Assembly (NCBI RefSeq): GCF_001704415.2
Contig: NC_030817.1
Coordinates: 54,793,550-54,857,549 of the forward strand
Length of the DNA: 64,000 nucleotides
Source: Capra hircus
Lineage: Eukaryota > Chordata > Mammalia > Artiodactyla > Bovidae
Direction of reading: 5' to 3'
The position numbers and the translations under genes are program-made. The notes beneath the pieces are model-generated. The model was not told the origin of the DNA. It searched no databases and was given only the letters and a program-made list of their open reading frames with translations. Shown here piece after piece: positions 23,655 through 33,886 of the stretch. Each line of letters starts with the position of its first letter. Positions within the stretch are counted from its first letter, which is position 1.

Positions 23655-23765
23655 TATCACAGGTAAATCATTCATTCTCCTTCAGTTTTCTCATCTGTAG
23701 AATAAGAAAAGTGAAGACATCTGTGTCAATGTTCTTGCTGTGAAATCAAATGAAAATGCACAGTG
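23655..23765 (+). mobile_element. MIR SINE fragment
   Basis: It shows 'ttctccttcagttttctcat', 'ctgtagaataagaaaagtga' and 'gctgtgaaatcaaatgaaaa', the MIR 3' half. Confidence 0.65.
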
Positions 23766-23929
23766 AGATCATACTTGGTTAATTAAGGGTGACACAAATC
23801 TTATGAACGCATTCATTCCTCTAAAATATAAGGAAGTTTTAAGTCATGGTTACAGATCAGACAGACTCCACTAGGTGGATTGTCTTACAAACAGAAAACG
23901 TCATCTTTCATTAGAGCTTTTTAAATACT
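23766..23929. other. Unclassified DNA
   Basis: Short interval with no recognised feature. Confidence 0.4.
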
Positions 23930-24225
23930 ACTTAATGTTCACAGACATACAGAACAAACTTACAGCTGCCAGGGGGAAGGGACAGTTAGGGAGTCTGGGG
24001 TGGACATGTGCACACTGCTATATTTTAAATGGATAACCAAGAAGGACCTACTGTATAACAGAGGGAACTCTGCTCAATGTTATGTGGCAGCCTGGATGGG
24101 AGGGGAGTTTGGAGGAGAATGGACACATGTATATGTATGGCTGAGTCCCTGCACTGTTCACCTGAAACTATCACAACATTGTTAATCAGCTACACTCCAA
24201 TACAAAATAAAAAGTTAAGGTAAAT
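23930..24225 (+). mobile_element. L1 3' UTR fragment
   Basis: It shows 'cagacatacagaacaaactt', 'aggacctactgtataaca', a G-rich tract at 24094-24117, 'catgtatatgtatggctgag', 'caacattgttaatcagctac' and 'tccaatacaaaataaaa'. It is an artiodactyl L1 3' end, 5' truncated. The word taaatacta occurs on both sides (near 23921 and 24224) and could be a short TSD. Confidence 0.88.
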
Positions 24226-24564
24226 AAATACTATCGAGTCTCTTTGAGCCATTTATCAGTCTCATCAACACATCAAAAATCTAAGTCTCACAAAGCAATC
24301 GTCTACTGAATGCATAGAGCTTGACTTTGGCCAAAAATGGAAGGGGTAGATTGAGGAGCAGAGCAAGGATATGTCCAGTTGGAAGAATGGAGTTGGGTAA
24401 AACTGGGGGACAAGCCAGTTTAGGGTGGTAAAATCAAGTCTAATTATAAACATGTCCGGTGTGAGATACTTTATCTGATATTTGCATGAGAAAGTGGGCA
24501 GGGCGTTTATACCTATGAGTTAGGGCTCAAGGGAGACTTGTGGCATGCAGATATGAATTTGGGA
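24226..24564. other. Unclassified DNA
   Basis: No repeat family or exon recognised. Confidence 0.4.
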
Positions 24565-24837
24565 ATGACATTCTTCTCAACCTTTCAAGGACCAATTCAA
24601 ATGCCACCTCTTCAATGGACCCTTCTCTAATCCTCCTCAGCTGCACAAAAGTTCTCTATTCGTGTATTTTACAATGCTTTCTGTATACTTTCTTAAGTAC
24701 CTATCTCTGCCTCCCTTTTATCTCATTGTATTCAATACTGATTTGTGTACTAGATTGTAGACCCTTTGAAGACAAGAACTATGTCACTTTCACCTTTGTG
24801 TCCTCTCAATGTCTAGCCTTTCCTTCTCAATGACTAT
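24565..24837 (+). mobile_element. L2 LINE 3' region
   Basis: It shows 'ttcaaatgccacctcttcaa' and 'ttctctaatcctcctcagct', then 'ttgtagaccctttgaagaca' and 'agaactatgtcactttcacc' in the place of the L2 'gtaagctccttgagggcagg' block. Clear but diverged. Confidence 0.8.
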
Positions 24838-24852
24838 GCCTTTCTGTATTTG

Positions 24853-25051
24853 TGTGTGTTAGTCATTCAGTAGTGTCCAACTCTGTGACCCCGTGGGTTG
24901 TAGCCCAACAGGCTCCTTTGTCCATGGCATTTTCCAGGCAAGAATACGGGAGTGGGTTGCCATTTTGTTCTCCAGGGGATCTTCCCAGCCCAAGGATCGA
25001 ACCTGGGTCTCTTGCATTGCAGGCAGATTCTTTATCATCTGAGGTACCAAG
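24853..25051 (-). mobile_element. Bov-tA SINE with 15-bp TSD
   Basis: A Bov-tA on the minus strand, flanked by a perfect 15-bp direct repeat, gcctttctgtatttg (24838-24852 and 25052-25066). It landed at the end of an L2. Its tRNA head is at the right end. Confidence 0.93.
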
Positions 25052-25066
25052 GCCTTTCTGTATTTG

Positions 25067-25961
25067 GAACACAATGTGACATTGGCTTAACTCACTAATT
25101 AATCTCCTCTAACTATAATGAACTCAGTGAAATTCCATGAAAAAAAAAAGTCCAGATATTTGATAAATGAAGGAATGATCAGTGAACCCCTGGGATCACA
25201 CTGAAAGAGTCAGATAGAATGGGTCCTGTGCAGAGCTGAGTGCAGTCTGGAGTATTCCCAACCTGCCAAATCCAGTTGCCCAATGCCCACTGAACTCTCC
25301 AGGACTGTCCATCATGGTGCCCCATTCAGGTTCATCTTCTCCAATTCTGTGCTCTATAGCCTTTCATTTCCTTGATTGCCCAATAAAAAGGTTCCATCCC
25401 AGCCAGCTGTCACCTTGGAAGTCAGACTGCACGTTGACAGTATACCAATTAAACCAGCTAATTCATGCTAGTGGGCTCATGAAGCCTACTGCCCACATGT
25501 CTTTCCCTTCCCACCCTGCAGAGATGCATTTTAATGAGGATCTTGAACTCTGCCTTAAAGGTGACTTCAGGACAAGTCCTTACTGTACCCTCAGCAAGTG
25601 AGGCCTTCTTTCTACATTGAGTCTGGATAGAAGTGCTGAGAAATAATTAAGAGGCAGCAACTTGTTGGGAAGGTGAACATTCAGCTCTGCCCTAGAGGCT
25701 GCTCTTCTAGACAGGGTGCCCTGTTCCAGTTCTGAGAGCAGCGAGTCCACTGACCTCTAGCACCCTGTGTCTAAGTCTCTATGTATGAAAATTAAGCCTA
25801 TTGAGCTGGACTTCATAGATCCCTTCTGGTTCCATACTTCAATCAAAACCAAAATTTAATGTTCAAAATTTCAAAACTCTCCATTCATTTGTCAAGCTAT
25901 CCTCCTTTTTACATTCCATATGAATCCCTTCTATCATATGGCTACAAACCACTCTCATCTT
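25067..25961. other. Unclassified DNA
   Basis: About 0.9 kb without a recognised repeat. An A-run lies at 25140-25149. A 95-codon frame (25314-25601) has no recognisable domain. Confidence 0.45.
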
Positions 25962-26082
25962 GTCTACAGTTGTGATGATAAAAATGGTGCTTGCCTCCCA
26001 GAGTTGCTGGGAGGATTTTATTAGAAAGTCCATTGTAAAGTCTGATTTGTACTAAATTTAGTTATCATTATTTTGTTATTAA
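25962..26082 (+). mobile_element. MIR SINE fragment
   Basis: It shows 'gatgataaaaatggtgcttg', 'cctcccagagttgctgggag' and 'gattttattagaaagtccat', matching the MIR 3' part. Confidence 0.6.
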
Positions 26083-26564
26083 AGAGTCTTCTTTCTTTGC
26101 AGGAAGGAAGAAAAAGATTGTTACCAGCTCCAGGTTAGAAATATCTTTTTAAAAGACTAGATAACCTCTGGTCCGAAGCAAGAGTCCTAACAAACCTTCA
26201 TAGTATAAAGAGGGAGAAATGTATAAAGACAGGAGGATTCAGGAAATTCTCTACTTTCCTCCTGATGCCAGGTCATTATAAGATCTCCAAAGGGCAAATT
26301 GGTATGACAGATCACATATTCCTAAGTGTGGAAAATTAGAGGAATTCTTTAGTCCACCCACTCCACTGTTTTCCATACAAAGCTATTCCCAAGAGTGTAT
26401 CCCAGGACAGGGAGTTAAGGATACCACAAAATAGATGGAGGCATGAGCTTCTCATATTTGTGGGTTACTCATACATGGGATTAGAAAACACAATTCTAAA
26501 AGCAAATAAACATATTCTAACAATAGATCCTGAACATTGTCTTGGAGCATTTTTAACATTAAAT
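26083..26564. other. Unclassified DNA
   Basis: No repeat family or exon recognised. Confidence 0.4.
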
Positions 26565-26581
26565 ACATAATACAATTTCTT

Positions 26582-26950
26582 TTTTGTTTTGTTTTGTTTT
26601 ATGTATTTATTTTATTTTTTGACTCTTTAGATTGATTAATTTCTTTTTTTTTTAAATTTTAAAATCTTTAATTCTTACATGTGTTCCCAAACATGAACCC
26701 CCCTCCCACCTCCCTCCCCACAACATCCCTCTGGGTCATCCCCATGCACCAGCCCCAAGCAAGCTGCACCCTACGTCAGACATGGACTGGCGATTCAATT
26801 CTTACATGACAGTATACATGTTAGAATTCCCATTCTCCCAAATCATCCCACCCTCTCCCTCTCCCTCTGAGTCCAAAAGTCCGTTATACACATCTGTGTC
26901 TTTTTTCCTGTCTTGCATACAGGGTCGTCATTGCCATCTTCCTAAATTCC
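26582..26950 (-). mobile_element. 3' arm of the twin-primed L1
   Basis: Minus-strand L1 3' UTR: the complement carries the G-rich tract (26698-26719) and the 'aagaattaaagattttaaa' end, then the poly-A seen here as T-runs. A 23-bp non-T segment (26621-26643) splits the tail. Confidence 0.9.
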
Positions 26951-26952
26951 GC

Positions 26953-27481
26953 GATCCAAAAATCTGCAAGCAATAAATGCTGGAGAGGGTGTGGAGAAAA
27001 GGGAACCCTCCTACACTGTTGGTGGGAATGCAAACTAGTACAGCCACTATGGAGAACAGTGTGGAGATTCCTTTAAAAATTGCAAATAGAACTACCTTAT
27101 GACCCAGCAATCCCACTGCTGGGCATACACACTGAGGAAACCAGAATTGAAAGAGACACATGTACCCCAATGTTCATCGCAGCACTGTTTATAATAGCCA
27201 GGACATGGAAACAACCTAGATGTCCATCAGCAGATGAATGGATAAGAAAGCTGTGGCACATATACACAATGGAGTATTACTCAGCCGTTAAAAAGAATTC
27301 ATTTGAATCAGTTCTGATGAGATGGATGAAACTGGAGCCAATTATACAGAGTGAAGTAAGCCAGAAAGAAAAACACCAATACAGTATACTAACACATATA
27401 TATGGAATTTAGGAAGATGGCAATGACGACCCTGTATGCAAGACAGGAAAAAAGACACAGATGTGTATAATGGACTTTTGG
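26953..27481 (+). pseudogene. 5' arm of the twin-primed L1: ORF2 C-terminus
   Basis: This arm encodes the last ~110 residues of L1 ORF2p in one frame (27080-27412). Recognisable words are YDPAIPLLGIHTEE, CTPMFIAALF and MEYYSAVKKN. L1 ORF2p is the endonuclease/reverse transcriptase; this is only its C-terminal tail, downstream of the catalytic core, so it cannot act. It is inverted relative to its own 3' arm. Confidence 0.9.
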
Positions 27482-27539
27482 ACATAATACAATTTCTTGA
27501 ACAACTATGTAACAAATCTAACTTACATTGAAAACTTGA

Positions 27540-27782
27540 GGACTTTCCTGGTTGTCCAGTTGTTAAGAATCTGCCTGCCAATGCAGGGGACATGGGTTCG
27601 ATCCCTGGTCTGGGAAGATCTCACATGCTGCAAGGCAACAGAGCCTGTATGCCGCAGCTACTAAGCCTGTTTACACAGCATCTACTGAAGCCTGCATGCC
27701 ACAACTAGAGAAAGCCCGCAGCATGCAGCATCCCCAAAGACCCAACACTGCCAGAAATAAATATTTTTTTAAATAAAACTGA
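27540..27782 (+). mobile_element. CHR-type tRNA-Glu SINE, long copy
   Basis: The head 'ggactttcctggttgtccag' is followed by an intact B-box-like ggttcgatccc (27596-27606), 'gaagatctcacatgctgcaa', 'agaaagcccgcagcatgcag' and 'agacccaacactgcc', then an A-rich tail. It is longer than Bov-tA and has the CHR body. Confidence 0.88.
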
Positions 27783-28239
27783 AAAGAAAAAAAAAACCAT
27801 TTTTTAAATTTCCATATTAAAATACACCAAAACGTCAGTAATTCAAGCAGATTAACTCAGGAAAAACTCTGAGTTGGGAACTATTCTTTAAAGAAATGTA
27901 GCTTCAGCAGCCTTGGATAGAGAAAATAGCAAACCTGACAAGTATGGCAAGTCAATGATTTTACGAACTATTCTAAAAGTATAATAAACATTATAATAAT
28001 TATGATTTGTATATTTCCACATCTCTTCCTAGTTACTTCAATAAGAGAATAAAAACTGAGATGCTCTATATATTAGACTTAAGAAATACCCAGTCTTAGA
28101 TGTGTGGCTAGTGAGAGGCTGAGGAAGTAGTCCTTTCCTCTAAACAAAGGAAACGAAGCTTTGGCAGCAACAAAGTAGAACTAAAGAGCATGAGTGGGGA
28201 TACCTACAAGTGTTCTGTTTTGATAATCTTTGAGATCAA
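27783..28239. other. Unclassified AT-rich DNA
   Basis: No repeat family or exon recognised. Confidence 0.4.
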
Positions 28240-28440
28240 GTCCCTGGTGGCTCAGACAGTAAAGAATCTGCCTGCAATGCAGGAGACCTGGGTTTCATTC
28301 CTGGGTCAGAAAGCTCCCCTGGAGAAGGGAATGTCTACCCACTCCAGTATTCTTTCCTGGAGAATTCCATGGACTGAGGAACGTTGCAAGCTACAGTCTG
28401 TGGGGTTGCAAAGAGTCGGACACAATTAAGGGACTAACAC
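28240..28440 (+). mobile_element. Bov-tA SINE
   Basis: It reads 'gtccctggtggctcagacag', 'cctgcaatgcaggagacctg', 'cccctggagaagggaatgtc' and 'gcaaagagtcggacacaatt'. The B box is altered (ggtttcattcc), which would weaken a pol III promoter. Confidence 0.92.
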
Positions 28441-29479
28441 AATCCTCAGTTCAGCTCTTGTTCCACTTGGTTGGTGCGCTACTGACAGTCAAACAACGTG
28501 AAAAACTCTTCAGAGCCTTGTTGTGTGACATACTGAAGCCTGAATGACTCTACATGCCAGTGAGACCTGGGGAAAGTGAGGGACCTCTCTGCTTCCTGAA
28601 AACTTTTTGCCTCTACTAAAAAGCAAGCTATAGATAAGAAACATTAACTTCCAGCACTTTCCTAAAGAACCACTGATCACCAATTACATGAATCTGAATA
28701 AACTGTCACCAAGTAAACATGTGAAGCAGGATAAAAAATAATAGAACCCTCTTCTTCACTTTACCCAGAGGGGTTAAATTTTAAAACAAAAACAACCCAT
28801 TGCAACGTTCAGGACAACAACACTATAATCAATCAATGACTCTAAGGCTTGAATCAAGATGTTTGGAGATGATAAAAAAATGAAATGCAACAGACTTACT
28901 ATCCTAAGGCAGCCACGTCAATCAGTGCATTACATAAAAATCAATGCAAGGAAGAAATCAATGCTTCCAAATGGAAAAAAACACAACTTCCAATATTCAA
29001 TCTATAGACAGCTGTTGGGTCACCTTTTAAAAATTCTTCCTTGAAAGAGTTTCAAAAATTATCATGCCAAAGTCAAAATTCAAGCTTAAATGCCAATATA
29101 TACTTTCATAGTAGAATTTATTAGTGTAGTAGCATTCATTACATATTTTGTCATCTTATTAGTCCTTGAAATTTTAGTTGCTCACATATGCTCTCGACTT
29201 GTTTTAAGGACTATAAAATAAATAGCAGTTGGATTTAGTTAAACATCAACTACTTTAAATAACAGGTTTTTGTAATCATGAGAGAGTACTTGGTACCAGG
29301 CTAGCCTTACTATTGTAAACAACTCTCAAACTAGACAAAATACATGAGTAAGTTATTTTCAGTCATTGGAAAACAGAAGGCATATGACTTGTCATCCCTG
29401 AGAAAAGAAATATATATGTGATGATTGCCACCACCACCCCACATTTCTGCTTGAAGTTAATTTCTGGAAAATGAAGAAG
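28441..29479. other. Unclassified AT-rich DNA
   Basis: About 1 kb with no clear family. It lies directly upstream of a young L1 and may include part of an older LINE, but I cannot show it. Confidence 0.4.
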
Positions 29480-30387
29480 AGAGGTGTTTCCCAAGCAGAA
29501 CTCGGAGACCTTGATGAGCTAAAGAGGTGTATATAGGAATTCAAAGCTGATGAAATAGGTTGATTTGTAGAACAGGGTACCGCAGAAGAATTAGCTGGGA
29601 AGGGCACCTAACACATGCCAAACCGAGTCTGTGCCCTTGTGGAGTGCCCAAGAAGCTGAACCCAAGCAGCTTAGACCTGGGAAGTGCACAAAATGCAGGG
29701 CCTGCTTTGGACACTGGAGCCTGAGCAGTGTAGACCCGAAAAGCACATGCTGCTGTGAGCAGGGGCAAACCCAGTGTGGTCAATACACTGCAAGCACTCC
29801 CCACACATGCCAGCGATATCTGTTTGCAGTGTTCCTCCCTCCCCCAACACAACTGAACAAGTGAGCCTAAATAAGTGACCACCTTTGCCCTCTTGTGCCA
29901 GGGCAGAAATTAGACACCCTAGAGACTTGCCAACAGAGGAAGCCAAAATAAACAAAGAAGAGGGAACTGCCCTGGAAGTGACAAGTGCCACAGATTAAAG
30001 CTCTATAGTTAACAAGCACTGGAGGGAGCCTATAGACCTTGAGAACAAGTACAAGCTGAAACAAGGAACTATCTGAAACTGCATCGACCCCACACTGCCC
30101 GCAATAGCTCCAGAGAAATTCCTAGGTACATTTTTACTATTTTAACTTTTTAATTGTTTTAAAATTTTAAGTTCTCTATTATTCCTTTAGTTTTCATTTT
30201 TATAACCTACTATTACCTTACCAAAAAAAGACCCGATTTTTAAAGCACATTTCATGTATATGTTTTAAATAATTTTTGTGATTGATTTTGCTTTGTGTTT
30301 TTAGTATTGTATTTTTGAGAGTACTCTAGATTTTAATCTTTGCTTTTTAGTATTTGTTATCAATTTTGTACCTTTAAGAATTTAATC
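29480..30387 (+). promoter_or_regulatory. L1 5' UTR segment
   Basis: It resembles the GC-moderate, then T-rich, 5' UTR of ruminant L1 as I remember it. In intact elements this region holds the internal pol II promoter. Activity here is untested, and the assignment rests on recalled sequence words. Confidence 0.6.
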
Positions 30388-30470
30388 TTCAAATAGAAGG
30401 AACATACTTCAACGTAATAAAAGCTATATATGACAAACACACAGCAAATATTATCCTCAATGGTGAAAAA

Positions 30471-30911
30471 TTGAAAGCATTTCCCCTAAAGTCAGGAACA
30501 AGACAAGGGTGCCCACTTTCACCGCTACTATTCAACATAGTTTTGGAAGTTTTGGCCTCAGCAATCAGAGCAGAAAAAGAAATAAAAGGAATCCAGATTG
30601 GAAAAGAAGTAAAACTCTCACTGTTTGCAGATGACATGATCCTCTACATAGAAAACCCTAAAAATTCCACCAGAAAATTACTAGAGCTAATCAATGAATA
30701 TAGTAAAGTGGCAGGATATAAAATCAATACACAGAAATCCCTTGCATTCCTATACACTAATAATGAGAAAGTAGAAAAAGAAATTAAGGGAACAATTTCG
30801 TTCACCATTGCAACAAAAAGAATAAAATACTTAGGAATATATCTACCTAAAAAAATTAAAGACCTATATATAGAAAACTATAAAACACTGGTGAAAGAAA
30901 TCAAAGACTAA
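30471..30911 (+). pseudogene. L1 ORF2 reverse transcriptase fragment (FADD intact)
   Basis: A 146-codon open frame covers RT motifs B' to D. It contains 'GTRQGCPLSPLLFN' (about residues 9-22) and the catalytic 'LFADDM' (FADD codons 30624-30635). In a whole ORF2p this domain copies RNA into DNA at the nicked target. The frame ends at a TAA at 30909-30911, shortly before the nested BOV-A2. The upstream endonuclease domain and RT motif A are missing because of the internal deletion. It is a fragment without function of its own, although its catalytic residues are preserved. Confidence 0.93.
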
Positions 30912-30978
30912 TAGATGGAGAAATATACCATGTTCATGAATCAGAAGAATCAATAAAGTGAAAATGAGTATACTACCC

Positions 30979-31124
30979 AACTGCTGCTGCTAAGTCACTT
31001 CAGTCATATCCGACTCTGTGTGACCCCATAGATGGCAGCCCACCAGGCTCCTCCATCCCTTGGATTCTCCAGGCAAGAACACTGGAGTGGGCTGCCATTT
31101 CCTTCTCCAATGCATGAAAGTGAA
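30979..31124 (-). mobile_element. BOV-A2 monomer nested in L1 ORF2
   Basis: It starts with 'ctgctgctgctaagtcactt' and ends '...ctccaatgcatgaaagtg', a single BOV-A2 unit on the minus strand. L1 sequence breaks at 'actacccaa' and resumes at 'gcaatctatag', so the SINE arrived after the L1. A 5-bp aactg repeat (about 30979-30983 and 31125-31129) may be the TSD. Confidence 0.93.
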
Positions 31125-31128
31125 AACT

Positions 31129-31815
31129 GAAGCAATCTATAGATTCAGTGCAATCCCTATCAAGCTACCAATGGTATTTTTCACAGAGCTAGAACAAATA
31201 ATTTCACAATTTGTATGGAAATACAAAAAACCTCAAATAGCCAAAGCAATCTTGAGAAAGAAGAATGGAACAGGAGGACTCAACCTGCCTGACTTCAGGC
31301 TCTACTACAAAGCCACAGTCATCAAGACAATATGGTACTGGCACAAAGACAGAAATATAGATCAATGGAACAAAATAGAAAGCCCAGAGATAAATCCATG
31401 CACCTATGGACACCTTATCTTTGACAAAGGAGGCAAGAATATGCAATGGAAAAAAGACAATCTCTCTAACAAGTGGTGCTGGGGAAACTGGTCAACCACT
31501 TGTAAAAGAATGAAGCTAGAACACTTTCTAACACCATACACAAAAATAAACTCAAAATGGATTAAAGATCTAAACAGAAGACCAGAAACTATAAAACTTC
31601 TAGAGGAAAACATAGGCAAAATACTCTCTGACATAAATCACAGCAGGATCCTCTATGATCCACCTCCCAGAATATTGGAAATAAAAGCAAAAATAAACAA
31701 ATGGGACCTAATTAAACTTAAAAGCTTTTGCACAATGAAGAAAACTATAAGCAAGGTGAAAAAACAGCATTCAGAGTGGGAGAAAATAGCAGATGAGCAA
31801 CTGAAAAAGAATTAA
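31129..31815 (+). pseudogene. L1 ORF2 C-terminal region, first part
   Basis: An open frame carries typical ORF2p words downstream of RT: 'FVWKYKKPQIAKAIL', 'GGLNLPDFRLYYKA', 'WYWHKDRN' and 'KLLEENIGK'. The 251-codon frame that contains it (31060-31815) begins inside the BOV-A2, so its first ~23 codons are SINE-derived and not L1. It ends at a premature stop at 31813-31815; in intact ORF2 the frame would continue. A disabled remnant. Confidence 0.92.
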
Positions 31816-32136
31816 TCTCAAAAATATACAAACAGCTCATGCAGCTCAATACCAGAAAAAATAAATGACCCAATCAAAAAATAAGCCAAAGAACTAAATA
31901 GACATTTCTCCAAAGAAGACATACAGATGGCTAACAAACACATGAAAAGATGCTAAACATCACTCATTATCAGAGAAATGCAAATCAAAACCACAATGAG
32001 GTACCATATCACGCTGGTCAGAATGGCTGCTATCCAAAAGTCTACAAACAATAAATACTGGAGAGAGTGTGGAGAAAAGGGAACCCTCTTACACTGTTGG
32101 TAGGAATGCAAACTAGTACAGCCACTATGGAGAACA

Positions 32137-32490
32137 GTGTGGAGACTCCTTAAAAAACTGGAAATAGAACTGCCTTATGACCCAGCAATCCCACTGCTGG
32201 GCATACACACTGAGGAAACCAGAATTGAAAGAGACATGTGCACCCCAATGTTCATCACAGCACTATTTACAATAGCTGGGACATGGAAACAACCTAGATG
32301 TCCATCGGCAAATGAATGGATAAGAAAGCTGTGGTACATATACCCAATGGAATATTATTCAGCCATTAAAAAGAACACATTTGAATCAGTTCTAATGAGG
32401 TCGATAAAACTGGAGCCTATTAAATGGAGTGAAGTAAGCCAGAAAGAAAAACACCAATACAGTATATTAACATATATATATGGAATTTAG
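32137..32490 (+). pseudogene. L1 ORF2 C-terminal end
   Basis: This is the last 117 codons of ORF2, with YDPAIPLLGIHTEE, CTPMFITALF and MEYYSAIKKN, ending at the natural stop before the 3' UTR. It is separated from the preceding fragment by stops and frameshifts between 31816 and 32136. It is near-identical in content to the inverted arm at 26953-27481, which helps identify both. Confidence 0.92.
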
Positions 32491-32870
32491 AAAGATGGTA
32501 ATGATGACCCTATATGCAAGACAGCAAAAGAGACATAGATATAAAGAACAGACTTTTGGACTCTGTGGGAGAAGACAAGGGTGGGATAATTTGAGAGAAT
32601 AGGATTGAAACATGTATTTTATCATATGTGAAAGAGGTCACCAGTCCAAGTGTGATGCATGAAACAGGGCACTCAAGGCCAGTGCACTGGGACAACCCAG
32701 AGGGATGGGATGGGGAGGGAGGAGGGAGGGGGGTTCGGGATGGGGGACACATGTATACCCGTGGCCGATTCATGTCAATGTATGGCAAAAACCACCACAA
32801 TATTGTAAAGTAATTAGCCTCCAATTAAAATAAATAAATTAATTTTTTTTAAAAAGCTAATCAAGGAAGT
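32491..32870 (+). mobile_element. L1 3' UTR with G-rich tract and A-tail
   Basis: It runs through 'aagatggtaatgatgaccct' and a polypurine G-rich tract at 32701-32746, then 'ccgattcatgtcaatgtatg' and 'gtaaagtaattagcctccaa', and ends in an A-rich tail. This is the standard ending of the ruminant L1 group in this window. Confidence 0.93.
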
Positions 32871-32890
32871 CAAATGTAATACTGAAATGT

Positions 32891-33102
32891 GAGTGAAGTG
32901 AATTTGCTCAGTCATGTCCAGCTCTTTGCGACTTCACGGACTGTAGCCCACCAGGCTCCTCCATCCATGGAATTTTCTAGGCAAGAGTACTGGAGTGGGT
33001 TTCCATTTCCTTCTCCAGAGGATCTTCCCAACCCAGGGATCAAACCTGGGTCTTCCACATTGTGGGCAGACGCTTTACTGTCTGAGCCACCAGAGAAGCC
33101 CG
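32891..33102 (-). mobile_element. Bov-tA SINE with 12-bp TSD
   Basis: A minus-strand Bov-tA flanked by the perfect repeat atactgaaatgt (32879-32890 and 33103-33114). It lies between the young L1 and the old L1 ORF2 that starts just to the right. Confidence 0.93.
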
Positions 33103-33114
33103 ATACTGAAATGT

Positions 33115-33886
33115 AGTCGAGTAATAAACACAAATAGCAGAATGGAAGACTTAAAGGCAATCATGTCAATAACTCATTGACTGAAAGTGGATTAAGGCTC
33201 TAATTTAGAGTTAGAGAGTATCAGACCAGATAAAAAAATAAGGATCAAGCTATGTGTTGCTTATATTTTTAAATATAAAGATACATGAAAGCTCAGAGTA
33301 AAAGATGGAAAATATTACACATGCAAACCCACTCATGTGGCTTTGTAGGCAACAAAGTGGCCCCTAAAACAAGGACCAGAGATAAAAAGGGACATTCTAT
33401 AATGATGAAGGGTTCAGTTCAGGGAGAAGACATAATAGTCTTAAATATGTGTATATCCAATAACAGAGATTCAAGGTATATGAAGCAAAAACTGATGGTA
33501 TATGAAGGCATAACTGAACATACCACCTAAAATTTGTATCTTTACACACCTCTCTCAGTAAATCAACAGAAATAGACAAAAATCAGTAAGAAAAGAAATA
33601 CGAGCAACATTATCAATTAATTTAGCCTAACTGATATTTATAGAATGCAGCACCTGAATAACAGCAGAATGCACGTTCTTTACAAGTCAGTGTGTAACTG
33701 AAGTAGGCCATATGTTGAGTCATAAAACATAGCTTTATAAATTTTAAAAAGTAAAATCATACACAATATACACTGTGACCACAATGGACTCAAACTAGAA
33801 AATAGCATATGATATACAGAAAGTCCTCAAATATTTGGAAATTAAGCCACACACTCCTAAATAACGTCGGTCAAAGAAATTATTTT
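33115..33886 (+). mobile_element. Old L1 (L1M-type) ORF2, endonuclease region
   Basis: Diverged plus-strand L1: 'gcaatcatgtcaataactca', 'accagataaaaaaataagga', 'aaatataaagatacatgaaa', 'ccaataacagagattcaag', 'acacctctctcagtaaatca', 'gaccacaatggactcaaact' and 'aaatatttggaaattaagcc'. This order matches the endonuclease half of L1 ORF2. No useful frame remains. Confidence 0.82.

Larger units (their letters stand above)
26565..27498 (-). mobile_element. 5'-inverted (twin-primed) L1 with 17-bp TSD
   Basis: The unit is bounded by a perfect 17-bp repeat, acataatacaatttctt (26565-26581 and 27482-27498). From the left it has a T-rich tail (26582-26653), then the L1 3' UTR on the minus strand (to 26950), then an abrupt switch to L1 sequence on the plus strand (26953-27481). 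The plus part includes the end of ORF2 and the start of the 3' UTR. Both arms contain the same 78 bp in opposite orientation (26873-26950 and 27404-27481, one difference seen). This is the structure expected from twin priming during target-primed reverse transcription. Confidence 0.93.
29480..32870 (+). mobile_element. Ruminant L1 with large internal deletion
   Basis: The copy has three parts. A 5'-UTR-like segment (about 29480-30387) includes 'ctcggagaccttgatgagct', 'gaacaagtgagcctaaataa' and 'attttgtacctttaagaatt'. An abrupt join at about 30387/30388 leads to ORF2 RT sequence, and the 3' UTR (32491-32870) carries a G-rich tract and an A-rich tail. ORF1 and the endonuclease half of ORF2 are missing. 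A BOV-A2 sits inside (about 30979-31129). The 5' start is uncertain and I found no TSD. Confidence 0.82.

Noticed and set aside
26953..27481. Two independent L1 insertions instead of one inverted L1
   Set aside because: A single pair of perfect 17-bp TSDs encloses both arms, and the arms share sequence at the junction, which one twin-priming event explains.
31060..31815. 251-codon continuous frame taken as one protein
   Set aside because: The first ~23 codons are the nested BOV-A2 SINE; only the rest is L1 ORF2, and it is truncated.
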